Source: Brachypodius melanocephalos
Taxonomy: Eukaryota > Chordata > Aves > Passeriformes > Pycnonotidae
DNA: 64,000 nt
Direction of reading: 5' to 3'
Assembly (NCBI GenBank): GCA_013398615.1
Contig: VZSR01000520.1
Span: forward strand, 31,893,733 to 31,957,732
Both the position numbers and the translations under genes were made by a program. Shown piece after piece: positions 13,958 to 27,000 of the stretch. Every line of letters starts with the position of its first letter. Within the stretch, counting starts at the first letter, position 1. The notes below the pieces were generated by a model that was not told the origin of the DNA, did no database searches, and worked only from the letters and a program-made list of their open reading frames with translations.

Positions 13958-14009
13958 TATTGATATTATTGATATTACTGATATTCATGGAAACAATCCA
14001 TGAAAATAT
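13958..14009. repeat. TTGATATTA-like short tandem array with adjoining hairpin
   Basis: About three to four imperfect copies of a roughly 9-bp unit (tattgatat, tattgatat, tactgatat) lie at about 13958-13985. They run into an inverted repeat in which GATATTCATGGA pairs with TCCATGAAAATATC (ends near 14009), apart from a two-base bulge. This looks like local slippage-derived sequence. Confidence 0.7.
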
Positions 14010-14094
14010 CTAATCAAGATATATAATGTCTTCTTAAGGGCAGGGTTATTAAGTATTTCCTGTTTATCCTCTCTAATCAAGCAGGAGACCATTG

Positions 14095-14141
14095 CTGAAT
14101 TTTCCGTGTTGGAATTATTCGGAATGATTGTGGAAATTCAG
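14095..14141. repeat. short imperfect inverted repeat
   Basis: CTGAATTTTCC (14095-14105) pairs with GGAAATTCAG (14132-14141) over ten base pairs with one unpaired T and a loop of about 26 bases. No transposon or RNA family is recognised. Confidence 0.6.
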
Positions 14142-14344
14142 GACAGAGTTATCAGATATCAGCTAAAAAAAAAGACATTCTGAGAGACAGTTTTGAAAGA
14201 AGCTCTATCCTTATCCCAGGTGTTTGTGAGCTCATTTTGTAAAGGAAAGACAAGGTAATTCTGGATCATGTTGAAGATTGCAAAGCACATAAAAAGCACT
14301 CAAGTCTTACAAAATAAAAGTTTTCAAGTAATGGACACAGGATC

Positions 14345-14535
14345 AAAGAAAAACTTAGATTAGAAGAGACTTCTGAAAGTCACCTTCTTCAAATTCCTCA
14401 GAGCTCAGCCACCTTCAAAATTAGACCAGGCACTAGAAAGCCTTCCACAGCCTAACATAATGTTTTCAGGGCTAGCAATCCTCCAGCTGCCCTAGGAAAC
14501 GGTTCCTATGCTTAATAATTGACAAGTGGAGGAAC
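14345..14535 (-). repeat. CR1 LINE 3' relic
   Basis: Read on the + strand, the block has the order expected of an antisense CR1 3' end: 'ttagaagagacttctgaaagtcacc', then 'cagagctcagccacc', then 'aaattagaccagg', then 'ggaaacggttcctatgcttaataattg'. The last part matches the 'caacctgttccagtgcttaaccacc' section of CR1. The terminal attctatg repeats are lost. Divergence is high, which implies an old copy. CR1 is the dominant LINE of birds and amplifies by reverse transcription. Confidence 0.65.
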
Positions 14536-14796
14536 TGTGCCTTGTTGTGCTGCCACTTGTGACCACTGCACTCCGTCCTCTCACTATGCACCAAAACCAA
14601 GTCTGGTTCCAGGTTTTATAAAAGTTCTGTTTTAAATAGCTAGATACTGCTGTTAGTTTTATAGAAGTATAATTCATTCCTGTACTATTTATGTGTATCC
14701 TATCCAAGCCAAACCAATTCAGTCAATTTTTTTTTGATTTAGGTTATGTCTTGCATCTCCCCAACCATCTTGGTGACCTGTCACTAAAATCACTCC

Positions 14797-14814
14797 TTTT
14801 TTTTTTTTTTTTTT
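14797..14814 (+). repeat. poly(T) tract, 18 bases
   Basis: An uninterrupted T run, 118 bp upstream of the large LTR. Confidence 0.9.
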
Positions 14815-14931
14815 CTGTATTTCTGTTGTACAGTAGCCTCAAAACAGCATAAACTATTGATGAGCAAGACAGAAGTGGGCAGTAGAGGAGAATAAGCACA
14901 ATCTAGATTTGTGGGCTACTTTCTGGCTAAC

Positions 14932-16038
14932 TGTATTGTGTTTGCATGGCAAGGTTTTGGTAGTAAGGGAGAGCTATACAGGTGGCTTCTGTGAGAGGTT
15001 GATAAAAACTTCCCCCATGTGTGACAGAGCCAATGCCAGCCAGATCCAAGATAGGCCCACTGCTGGCCAAGGCTGAGCCTCTAAGAGACAATGGCAGTGC
15101 CTCTGGGACAACACAGTTAAGGGGGGAAAAAGTTATTGTGCAAAAGGAATTGCAGTCAGAAAAGACAGGATTGAGAATATGTGAGAGAAACATCTCTGCA
15201 GGCACCAAGACCACAGAAAAAGGAGGGGCAGGAGGTGCTCCAGGCACTCCAGGAGCTGAGATTCCCCTGCAGCCCATGGTGCAGCCCATGGTCAGGCAGC
15301 TGTGACCCTGCAGCCATGGAGGAGCACAGGGGAGCAGAGATCCACCTNNNNNNNNNNNNNNNNNNNNNNNNNNNNNNNNNNNNNNNNNNNNNNNNNNNNN
15401 NNNNNNNNNNNNNNNNNNNNNNNNNNNNNNNNNNNNNNNNNNNNNNNTATGCTGGAGGAAGTTTGCTGGCAGGACCTGTGACCCTGTGGAGGTTGTGACC
15501 TTGTTGTGGCTCTGTCCCTGGAGGGCTGCATCCCATGGAAGTGACACAGGCTGGAGCAGTTAACTTGCAGGAAAGACTCACTTTACAGATGGTCATAGAG
15601 GACTCTCTTTGTGGAAGGTATCCTGCTCTGGAGCAGGGGAAGAATGGGAGGTGTTCACCCTGAGGAGGAAGAAGTGACAGAGAATATTTGTGATGAACAG
15701 ACCACTACCCCTATTCCCTGTTCCCCTTCACTGCTGAAAGGGAGAAAGTGGAGAACTCAGGAACAAAGTGAAGCCTGGGAGGAAGGGAAAAGTGGGGGGA
15801 AAGTGTTTTGAAGGTTTAATTTTATTTCTCATTAAATTATTCTGATTGACTTGCAAGAATATTAAATTAATTTCGCTAAGTCAAGGGATTTTTGCCTGTT
15901 GTGGTAATTGGTGAGTGATCTCTCTTGTCAAGACCCATAAGCCTTCTGTTACATTTTCTATCCCACATCCAACTGAGCAGGAAGAGGTAGAGCAGCTTTG
16001 GTAGGTACCTGGTGTCCAGTCAGAGCCAACCCACCACA
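14932..16038 (+). mobile_element. large avian ERV LTR (probably a solo LTR), interrupted by an assembly gap
   Basis: The block starts TGTATTGTGTTTGCATGGCAA and ends CAACCCACCACA, so it has the TG...CA termini of an LTR. Internally, the 'gacagagccaatgccagcc...gccaaggctgagcct' part (15027-15078), a GC-rich section with repeated 'catgg...gctggagcag' phrases (15240-15660), 'tttatttctcattaaat' (15819-15836), 'ggtaattggtgagtgatct' (15903-15921) and 'gctttggtaggtacctggtgtccag' (15994-16018) occur in the order I recall for an abundant passerine LTR family. The family name (ERVL- or ERVK-like) is not certain. The polyadenylation signal looks decayed (atattaaattaa near 15859-15870). No internal gag or pol region follows, so it is called solo. 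The five bases on either side (ctaac and gtgat) do not match as a target-site duplication. Open frames inside it are not genes. Confidence 0.8.
15348..15447. other. assembly gap of 100 N
   Basis: Exactly 100 N, the usual placeholder for a gap of unknown size. It falls inside the GC-rich, internally repetitive middle of the LTR, which explains why assembly failed there. The true length of the LTR is therefore unknown. Confidence 1.
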
Positions 16039-18172
16039 GTGATGCAGCCCTGCAGTGGCAGTGTGGTTAACCCTGATGACTGCAAGAGTACACTGGACAG
16101 ACACATTCATCCCAGCCACCAAGGCTCCCAGGGACCTGCCTGCAAGACTCTTCCTTTCCTGTACAACTGCATGCATTGGTTCTATATGCACATTTCATTG
16201 CTCAGATTCATGGAGATGTATTTGTTCTGTTCCTCTACTGCCTAACCCAGCTCATGTCACACAGCTCATCCAAAAATGACTGGACAGTCATGTCAAGGAT
16301 GTCAATCAATTCTTGTGTGAAACTAAAGGACTTGGTGTACATTAGAATATTAGTTTTACAGATTTATCCATAAAGAAATTAAATCTTTACTTTAAAGCCA
16401 GATGTGCTCAGTAAAAGAGGCAGCAGTTTTTCATTTAGCATTCAAATGTTAAATGCATGACTAAGAGTAGGTTGTTTTGGTTTTTTCTCTTTTTAAATCC
16501 TCTACTCATCTAAGTCTGTGAAAACAAAGTATTACCTGGTTTAACAGATTTCAATCTCCTGTGTTGTCTGCTTGAGTGACATTTTGTAGTCTGTTAAAAG
16601 GGATTTGGGATTGCACAGAAGAAAGGCAGAGAAGAAGGGCACTAAAGGTTTCCTTTCAGTTCTGATTTCTAGATTATACAATGAGACATGCTGTTATTTC
16701 CTTGGTTGTCATGGTGTGTTGGTACAGCATATCCCACCCCTGGCATGTAAATTGAGCAGACTGGTATGCATTCTCACTTAAGCAGTAAAAGCAAACAAAT
16801 AAGGAACACAAATGAGACATAAACGAGAAAGAAACAAAGTGGCAAAGAAAACTGCTGTGCAGTTTGGACAGATGCCTCATTTTGCTAGAAACTGTCTTCA
16901 CTGACAACTAAATCTCTTTGTTCTCAAAGGTATCCTGCTGTTTAGACAATAAAGCTAGAAGATACTTTGTTCCTCTTTTCTTTGTTTTTCCTCTTATTTT
17001 ATCCAAATAAAAGTCAATAAATCCTTTACAAAAATTAGCATAATTTTATCTGTTAATAATACATAGGACAAGAAAGGCTTCACTTGACAGTTATTCTTTT
17101 TAAGTAGGTAGAATGTACCTTCTTCATTATGATTGATAACATTTGCTGATATAATGCATGATTTATATTAACTCTTATTTATTAGAATATGAATGATCTG
17201 TTGGGAAAAGCAGGGGTTTTTTTTCTTATTGTTTTGTCAGAAATGAAATTCAAAATATGATGAAGAATGGCTACCAATACAAAAAGTAAATGTTTTTACA
17301 TTTCTACAAATGTTGTTTGTTAATAATTTTTATGTCTCTCTAACAGCATTTCCACTGTCCCCAATAAAACAATTAGGGAAATATTTGCTTCTGAGATCTA
17401 TATTATTTTTTTATGGTATACTAGGCACACACATATTTCCAGGCAGAGCCTGTTGCACTGATATATTATACAGAATCAATATCCTGCCATGCATGCAGAA
17501 TAAAATACTTTGGGGAAGATATGAAAACATTTCCATTTTCATGATGAAGTAAAAAAGATTTCCAGCAGAGAAAAGAGAACTTACTTAAGTTATAGATATT
17601 CTGCATTTGGATGTAAACAAATAAATATAGGAAATAAAGAAACATATTAAAGCATAGTTGACAGCTTGATATTTGATTTCTGCAAGCTAGTATCTAATAG
17701 TAAAAATATTTTCTCCTTATATATTCCCCTTCATCTGATAACATTTGTGAACATTAATTTAAACATCACAAAAAGCAATAAGTATTATATTACTAGGATA
17801 AAAAAGACATTGAAATAAGTCATTTCATGAACGACAGAGTCGATAAAACTTGGATTTCAAAGCCAGCACTCCCCAGATACTCTGAGTGTTTGTATACACT
17901 GAAAGGCTTTGATCTTGAGTAATGCTCTGCAGATTATCCACCTCCCAGGCTTTGTCTTGGAACAAAGGAAATAGTTTCTGCTACATCAAAATCTGGGGGA
18001 GATTTCTGGGACAGGTTGAGATGCTCTTCCTAGTAAACAATAAGGAATGTCAAAGTGCCAGGTTTGGCTTCCCCCGCTTTACAATGCTTTTCATAACTGT
18101 TCAGGCAGTCCTGGTGCCTTCAAACATCAAGATATGGTCTCAGCATCATTCTGTGTGATTTGATTTATGTGC

Positions 18173-18175
<3 letters not shown>
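16039..18175. other. unique non-coding DNA
   Basis: The first about 200 bp after the LTR are less AT-rich than the rest and could include LTR-associated or older repeat sequence, but no family is recognised. The remainder is AT-rich with no exon, RNA or transposon evidence. Frames at 16674-16907 (minus), 17310-17552 and 17922-18158 (plus) are unremarkable. Confidence 0.5.

Positions 18176-18222
<47 letters not shown>
18176..18222. repeat. (TA)n microsatellite, about 23 copies
   Basis: An uninterrupted alternating TA tract of about 47 bp. It is perfect, so it is likely length-polymorphic and can form cruciform structures. It lies about 100 bp upstream of a CR1 3' end. Confidence 0.97.
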
Positions 18223-18224
<2 letters not shown>

Positions 18225-18324
18225 CTAGTAAATTATAATTGTCATAGGAAGATTACTTGGCTCCCAGGGGGCACTGAACTGAACTGTTATATGTTAGACA
18301 TGCTCTCATGGAACGTCTTTTTTC

Positions 18325-18543
18325 TGTCAGAACGTCAGGAAACACTTTTTCCCTGTGAGGGTGATTGAACACTGGCACAGATTTGTCAGGATCAGTTGTG
18401 GTATCTCCATCCTTGAAGACATTCACAAGCTCTCTGGACACATTCCTGGGCAGCCTGCTCTCAGTGACCCTGCCTGCACATGCATTTGGACAAGATGACC
18501 TTCAGAGGTTCCTTTCAACCTCAACCATTCTGGGATTTTGTGG
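18325..18543 (+). repeat. CR1 LINE 3' end
   Basis: The sequence follows the CR1 3' region in order: 'ggaaacactttttccctgtgagggtgattgaacactgg', a 'tctccatccttgaagacattcacaa' part, 'ctggacacattcctgggcagcctgctct', 'gtgaccctgcc', 'ttggacaagatgacc', then 'cagaggttcctttcaacctcaaccattctgggatt'. It ends at the position of the terminal octamer repeats (attctggga, ttttgtgga), which have decayed. The copy is 5'-truncated, as is usual for CR1, and retains only about 220 bp. Orientation is + because the 3' octamers are downstream. Confidence 0.88.
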
Positions 18544-21500
18544 ATAATTGAAAATTAAGTTACAAATGTGATGCAGAAGCACATAAATTTGACACTGGCA
18601 GATACCTTTCTGACAGCATAGGTGTGTCAGTCTGAGAGGAACTGAGATTTTTTCTCAACACAGCCAAAATTAGAGGATCTTTTCCACGTGGCACTGCAAA
18701 ACAGACAGATCCTGTGGTACATCTAGTATCTCTGATAACTCTATTCCTATTTGTCCAATAGTCGAAGTTGTCTATTGGCTTTGTAAGTTTAACTGTGAGA
18801 AAAGCCCACAATACACCAACAGTACTCTCCCCCCAGTTTTATCCCTCCTGAAAAGCAGACTTACAGAAACAAGGGGCATCTTGCTACCATTCCTATCACA
18901 TCATGATGCTGGAAGACCAAGTGCTTCCCCACCCATTCAGGTACAGTCAATCTGCTCTCAGAAATCCTCTCTCTGCTCTCTCTGCTTTCATGGATCCTTT
19001 TTTTCTATTGTGCTCCAGTAATCTCAATATTCTGAACTGAACTATCCTTATGTAGTCTACACAATTTTATGTTAACATGAATTGTTGCTCCCCTCAAAGT
19101 GGCTGTTTTGATAACAGCAGATTTTTATACTGATCTATCCTTCATTGAACAAAGATAGGAAATGTAAAATTGTTAAATATAGCTTTGGGCATTAACCAGG
19201 AAACCCTTAAATTTCGTAAGCTGCTCCTATGGAAAAGATTTGATTTAACTGGAATGGTGAAAGACATATCCTGTTTTAATGCAGAGAAGCTTCCAGTCAT
19301 TTAAAGAAAAGCAACAAACAGAGCCATCAAAAGCATCAGTGAAAAAACATTTTTTACACAGACCAAGAAAGACTTGTAAACAGTCTTGGAGGGGGTTTTT
19401 TGTTGTTTTTTCCCCCCTTAGGAATAAAATGTAAATAGTGGGAGTCAAACTAAGTATTTAAATTATTTTCTCCAAGGTAAGTAATATATGTAATAACACA
19501 AGAAGAAAACATTATACAAAACCCAAAGCAATGCAAGACCATTATCAATATTTCTGGCACCCTGCCTGTTCATGTGCAGAAATCTCCATTCAAGAAGAAA
19601 TAGGTCAAAATAATTTGCCCAACAATTGTTTTTCAAGAGGAAACAAAGGTAGTGTATAAATGCCTTCAATGGCATATCTATAAGCAAGATTTTTAAAAGC
19701 TAAGAAGGACAGAATATTTATTTTCTGCTTTAGAAACATTCTTAGAGCTGACAGGTTTGTCTAAAGTGGTTTATAATGTTTGATTTATGCTTGTTGTATA
19801 TAGAAAATATAAAATTTATATATGTAAAGTTTATCAGTGTTACATACCAGCTCATTACGAGTTAATCATGTTAATACAGACACACAAACCTCCCAAAATA
19901 TTTAAACAGTATTTGACATAGGTTGAGAGATTTTTACACAAACAAGATGACATAAAATTGTGTCTGGAAATTTGGTTTCCCAAAATATTTTCAAATTTTC
20001 TAGACTGCTAAAACTATGGATGTTGCAATAGTTTTGGAATATAATTAAAATCCAGTTGTAAATCGTCAATATCAGCCTTGACTCCTAAAAACAGCATTTC
20101 ACCTGACTCTACTCATCTCAGATGAGGCCATCTTATCTTTGATACATTATAGGTTAAATTTAGAATTGACACAAATTGAAATTTCTCCAGAAAGTATTTC
20201 GTTCCCCTTTCCTTGTGATGTGTTCATCTTTCTGTACCATCTATAAAAGTAACTTATACTGCATACCTTAACCTTTTAATCTCATTTTTCAAATGTAGAG
20301 AGATTCATAGAGACTAACACAAAGAAATTATATCTAATGGAAAACTCACAAAGCTTGATTTTATGTTCTTTGTAACTAAGATGTAGTTTGTCAAGTTTGC
20401 ATTAGTTTCTTTCCGTCTTCCACTGGAGGTTCTCATCTGAACCCCACTAGTGCCTACTCTACCATCACAGTCTGTCTCTGTCCCTTCTTCTGTCTCATCG
20501 TGTCATCAGTATCAGATTATACACCAGAATGATTCCTGTAATACAGGAATGAGGTGTCAAGCAGACACAGAATGGTCTCTTTGTTTGGTTTTCAGTATTA
20601 ATGGGTCCCTCAAGTTAAAATCCAGAATACAGTTTCTACATCTGAAAATCAATGTTTGAATATGTCATTACATCTGTTAAATAGTAAGTGGTGATGGAAG
20701 CCATTTGAGCAGCCATTTTAAATTATATTGAATATAGTTCTGCAGTTCCCATTAGAAAGGATAATCTTGTTCTAGAAAGGGAAAGGATAAAATAACATGG
20801 AAAGTCTTTTCTTTCACTCAATCTATGACAGCCCTGAAAGGCACCATGAGGAACCACAATACCTGCTTTTTAAAGCAAGACATGCAGTTTCCTTGAAATG
20901 TAAGTGAAAGCCTGAAGCCAGAACAGCCATAATGATTATATGACTAAATTGAGCTAAAATTAAATTCTGGAAAACTTTTAAATTATTTTTCATTCTATGT
21001 TAATGGAGAATTAAACATTGACTCTGGCATTTGTCCTACAAATTACAAAGTTTTCTCCATGAACAAGTGCTAGATTTTTCTTTATTGCAATTGCTCGACA
21101 TTTATGAGAGGAGAGAATGGCATTAACTCACTGGCAACTTCAGAGAACTTCAGAGAGCTATCACAGAGGGATGTGACATCATTGCTCAGGGTGGGTGACA
21201 TGGTTTGAATTAAACCTCAGCATGCAGGGAAGAAACCAAAAGTTGAAATTTCCAAATGACAACTTAGATACACAGGGCCAAATACATCCTGCTTTCATTC
21301 TGTGCCCAACAGAGCCAAGAAAAATTAAGATACAACAAAACGCTTTTCATGCTATCTTTAGCAACTTTGTTGAAGCAAGATTCAAGCTAAAAGACATTTA
21401 GAAATATTGTAGATAGCATGTTAAAAGTGTACAATAAATGTAGTATAAGTGGAAATAAACTATTACTACATTTACATGTGAGATGACCTAATTTGTTCTG

Positions 21501-24500
21501 AAATCTTATTTGTGCTTTTGTTATATTTTAATATTTTGAGTTAATTAGTTACATCCATTAGCTTAATAAAATTCAAAGTATATTTATTTTGAGGTATAAA
21601 ACATACATTAAAAACGTCCAAAATATATTGAAAAGTACAGTAGAAGGCCAGATGTGACAGCTGTGGTGGATCTCTGCTGATTGCCTCTGGTGTGGGACCT
21701 GGTACAGCACCACTAATTGTGAAGAAGCCCATGGTGCCTTTGTGTGAGAAAACAAACCTCAATGCTCTGATACTCTGATGTCAGATGATCTGTCAGGTTT
21801 GGCAGGGAGGAAGAAGGATGCAGAAATCAGAAAAAACCTGTAATGTATCAGACTCCCTTTTATTATCATTTCCCTAAATAACATTCCAGATAAAAATGAA
21901 CTCTGTTCTAATAGAGCAGTGTGCCCCTGGCTGAAATGTAAACACTTTGAGTAATAGTTGTTTGAGGTTTCACTGTACTGTGTAACCAACTGCTGATTCC
22001 TCCCCACCTCCTTCTTTCATTTGATATTCCTTCTCCATGCACTATGGTGAGCTGCTGTGCCATTCTTTGATGTAGAGTTGCTGGCAAAGAAATAACATAT
22101 TTTTGCCCTTTAAAATTTTTAATGTTCCCGCTGACTTAAAGATCTATTTCAAGTACAATCAACTGTTACAATAAGTGTTTTAAACATACTTGAATGTATT
22201 GGCTTTTATTAAGTGTTACTTTAATCTTTTGGAGCACTAAATGAGTCACATTTTCATAATAGATCAATTAAGTGTGCAGCCAGTATCTAAATAAAAAATG
22301 GTTGTGCTTTTCAAACCCATTCTTTTTATAACTTACATGTATGTGTTCTCTCCAGATGTAGCTTACCAGCATGAAGAAGGAATATTACACTAATGTATAA
22401 ACAGAGGGAAAAATATCAAAAAGCCTTTGCCTTTCAAAAGGGACTAAAACAAATTGATTTCAGAATGTCAAACTACATTGCAAAATGTTTTTTTATACCA
22501 GAACTTTGTTTTCCATATAGCCTTTTTATATTTCTTTTTACGTAAGTTACAACTCTAATTCTAGGTATATTTTTTGCTTGTCTCTCTGATAATCAGTTAA
22601 AATAGTTAATACACTATTTATATTCCAGTATTATCAATTCAATATTAGTAACTGCTCCATCCATAAAATATTATGGCCCATTCTAAGAATAATAAAACTG
22701 ATCCATGTAGCAGGAATGTATTTCTATATGAGTATGTATGAGTAAACCTAAGAAACCATCAGTTGGCTTTCCTCCTCGGGTTTTGTTCCTCTTCTACTCT
22801 ATCTTGCTACAATGTTCCTTAAAAAAATAGGCTTATTTTCCTTATGGAAAATGGTACTGCTGAAAAATAACACCTCCTTCTACCTGAAGAGGGACCTAAT
22901 TTACCCTCTAGGTACATCATAACAAGGCACAAATAAAAATAATGCAAATGCAATTTCATGAAAGCAAGTAATCTGAAGTAAAAATTAATATATTCAAGAG
23001 GTAATCTATTTGTTGACATTTTCTAAATTAAGGTTTTCTTAACATAACAGTTTGATTCTTCTAAATATTTTTTGACAAATAAAAGGTATTATTACCCTCT
23101 GGAATTTCCCACCAGATGGACAATTACTCTCATTTTCAGGATACATTACGTGTAGACAAGCTACATTTCCATAGACATTATGAGAAGCAAGGTATCAATG
23201 GCTCTCTAAATATTTGTCTTTTAAAAAATTTCCCAACTGGCATATATTAATATTATCATAGCAAATTGAGGATAACTGCTGCTAATGAGCAAGATCTTAA
23301 GGTGGAATAAGTCAACAGAGTTCTGTTAGAATAAATGGCACTATGCCAACTTATACTAATTATGCACACATTAAAGCTAGAGGTAATATATAAAGTGACA
23401 TATCTTAAAAGCTGTCAAACTTTCAGTAAATCAGTTTAAATTGATTTACATATCTTGGTGATAATAAGAAAGCTACAGTGTAATCTTTTAGAGTAAGTTT
23501 TTCCACGCAAGCTTGTTTAGCATTTGACTCCACTACTAATGACCCATCATTTAATAAATCGATGTCTCTTTAAATCCTATTAATGTATGTGAACAAATGG
23601 TTATTTGCTTTCATGTGATTGTCCTCAAAGAGTACCCTATTCTTGAATGTTTTCTCTGTTGTTGCAAAGGTCACAAGATATATTAGAGCAGTTGCTGTCT
23701 TGCCTCCCAATTCAAGATGATTTAAACTTTTTCTTCTTTAAAGTGAATTAGCAGTCTTGATAAGACAAAAAGCACGCTTCACACTAAGAGCCCATCTCAC
23801 TTTCAGTTGCCAAATAATGGAAGATATTTTCTACCTGAGAATGAAAGCACTGATGATCCAATTGCCTCCCTCTGACAGACTACATTTGTTTTCAGGGCTG
23901 CAATATAGGTGTGAATATTGCTTTATGTGCAGGTCATGAGTGCGTTACCTGAAGTCTTGACAGATTTGAAAGGAAAAGAGATGTGGTCTAATGAAAACAC
24001 AAAAACTTGAAGAGGAATGATGGTCACTCACTTCTGAGCTTTGGAGGAAGATGATTGTGACTGAGTATTGGGAGCTGCAACATTTTAATGATAATGCTGT
24101 CAAAGATAGACTGATAGGAAAACTAATTACTTGAAATCGCTTATATAAAGAACGGCTCAAAAAACCCCAAACCAGAATTTATGAGAAGGTAAATAGGACA
24201 AGGGAAAGGAAAATTAGTATTTAAAGAAACTGATGTTTTAATTTTTCTGTCTGATAAAAAGAGAACATGTGAATAATTGAAAAACTACAAACCACAAGAT
24301 AAGTTTTTTCTCTTGTAATACATAAATGGCAGAGTTCACTATGTCATATTATCTGAGCTTCGAATTTAGAAAAAAAATTAAAGAATGTTTGTCTATTTTC
24401 TACGTAAAATAGTAGTCTGAATTATTGGAAAGAGATAAAGATCAAATTTTACATGTGTGTGAGATAGGTGAGACAGAAACAGGAAGGTGATCCAAGGAGT

Positions 24501-27000
24501 TTGACACCAGTGCTATTCCAGTGACAAAATTGTTTCTATACATTGACCCAAATTGTCTCAAACTAGGTTGTTTCTCCTGCTAGAATGAGATATTACTGAA
24601 GTTCATCTCAGGATTTTTACTAAAGAGTCCTGATGATTTTTCTTTTAACGTAATAAAAACCCACCAGTGAAATGCAGAAGCAAAGCAATAAAATGTATTT
24701 TTGGCATAGTACATAAATCACCAAAGGAACCCAGTCCTATAGCAGTCAACAACAGTAATATTCACACAGAGAGGTGCAGAAAACATTTTCAAAAAGGTTG
24801 AGAAAAATCCTGAATTTTGAGTGAAGTTGTGTGTTAAGTAACTTGATTTTTTGGTGGTTGTTGTTGAGAACATATATGTGCCTGTCATTTAAAACAAGAA
24901 TTTCTACGTCTTGTTTGCACATTGCTTCTCATCAGGACCCTTGTCTCTCAATCCAGCAGAAATAATAGCAGAAAGAAATCTGTCAGTTTCTGTCAGATGT
25001 GATACACACTTAGGAAAAGGTGAGTAAAATTTTAAAGGTGTGGTGTATTTCAAAAATACTACTCTAGAAAATACAGCTCTCATGCTATTTGGATACCATA
25101 CTGTGGTATGCAAAGTAATCATTAACAGAAAAGTTCAGGGAGGAGTTTCTGATAAAATAGTTCATGATTCCTCTCTAGGGAAGGAGTTCCCAAACAGGGA
25201 AACACAGGCAAGGGACATACTAGGCTAGTAAGCTTTGCAGAATACAAGTACCTCCCAGGAAATTAAAACAAGGCAGTTCAGCTTTGGACTCCCAAAGTGC
25301 AGACATTCCTAACGTGCACTTTAAATGCTCTAAAATGCCTGAGAATAATTTAATACTTGGAGATGTTCATTTTGCTCTGTCATATATAATGTCCATGGCT
25401 GCAGACAGGGTTTTGAACTAGGTAGGTAGTTATACATGAAGGAAGGGATTTCTGAAGTGCATCTGTCCCTGGGGCAGAGTGCAAGGATGTTCTAAACACA
25501 AACTGACTGTGGGAAACAAGAGGTAGGAAATAATACATAAGAAATATGTATTGTGGCACTGAAACCACAAATGCTGTTTGGCTAGTTATTGTTCTCTACT
25601 TGACATGTCAGAGTTTTAAACAATTGTCCACACTAAAATTAAACCGAGACAATGGTATGAATATTGCTGCATACTTAACATCATATTGTATATTTCCTAT
25701 GCCAAATCTATTAATGCTATTGCTCATTCCCTCTTCATCAATGTCCTCATTGTCTCAGCAGTACATTTTTCACTTGCTGATGTGTTCTACATTTCACAGT
25801 GAGCAAGATATACCTATATTTCCTAAATTAAATATATATGTGATAGGGAAGAGCTGCTATCCACATATAGATAATTTGCTCCCCACAAAGCCATGTGTCT
25901 GACAAGTCAGAAACATTCATAAAAATTAATGTAAATTTAACAGACCAGCATAAAGTTAATGTGAATCTTCTCAAGTTACAACTTCATTTTTGGATCGAGA
26001 CCTGACTCCTTCCAGGATCACATTTCTTTAGATGACCACAAACACTTGATTTTTCTTTTCTGACTGTGATCTGAGAAATATGTTCTTGTGATCCACTTTG
26101 GAATTTGACTCTTGGCACTTCTCTTCCGAGAACTTCCTAATCCTCACCTGAATATTATTTGCAGGAGTAAGAAACCTACTTGGCCACCGCTGACCTTTAA
26201 TAAAAGAATAAATATCATCCTTCCCTACTCATTCTGTCCAAACAATCTTTCTTTAGTTAACATACTTTATAAGTTAAGTTCAGAAATTGAATGTAATCCC
26301 AAATGTCACCTTTTAGCAATTTCTAAAAGACATACATTACTCTAACTATTTTTTTTTCTTTTCTGTTTGAAATATCCACATATGGGTCAGACTCTCAGTT
26401 TACCAAAGTTAACTCTATTAAACAAAGCTATATCTATTCACACTCAAGTTCTACCCCACTGAAATGCTGAAGAGTCATTTTTCCAGCTTTTTGTTATTAT
26501 ATAGTTTACATTTAGTTGAAAAGTGGCAGGATTTTTTTCTGGGCATAACTAAGAACATAATTAAGAACTGTACTCAGAGAAGGCTATGAACAATTACCCT
26601 ATTTTATCCTACTATTTACTGGGCAAGCCGTCATATTTTCATAGGCACCTTGACATTTGCATGAAACATTTTAATCTTCTTCCAGACCTTGTAGCAATGG
26701 ATCAAGGACAGTAAAGGTTCTGTATTAGGCTGCATGGCATTAATGACTAAGGGAGAATCTTTTATTAAATCCATTAAAGGACATATATGCAGTAAATCAG
26801 AAAGGTAGGTTTTTACATGATATTCTGTAATGCACTGGGTTCCTGAATGTTGACAAGAGGTATTTTTGTCCACTCCTGATTACATATTCTGAAGGTTTAT
26901 AGTCCATTTCTATACATTTCTACTAAATTGTAGCTTTCGTTCTTTGTTCCCTTTCAGCTTTCTTAAAGCGTAAGAAAAAAATGAGAAGCAACTAAGAGTA
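18544..27000. other. unique AT-rich non-coding DNA
   Basis: No exon, RNA gene or recognisable transposon was found over this stretch. Minor features are a CT-rich patch at 18967-18986, an 11-bp direct repeat (acttcagagaa) near 21137-21158, and a segment at about 23230-23700 with several TAAT-containing motifs and no repeat character. All frames are under 120 codons and unrecognised. Confidence 0.55.

Larger units (their letters stand above)
12612..14339. other. unique non-coding DNA with small inverted repeats
   Basis: No gene is supported. Around 13085-13330 base composition is less AT-biased than its surroundings and no repeat is recognised, which makes it a candidate conserved non-coding segment, although conservation cannot be judged here. 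Short repeats near 13958-14009 and 14095-14141 are listed separately. Confidence 0.5.

Noticed and set aside
14927..15596. Several overlapping frames on both strands around the N gap
   Set aside because: They read through 100 N and lie inside an LTR; none is a gene.
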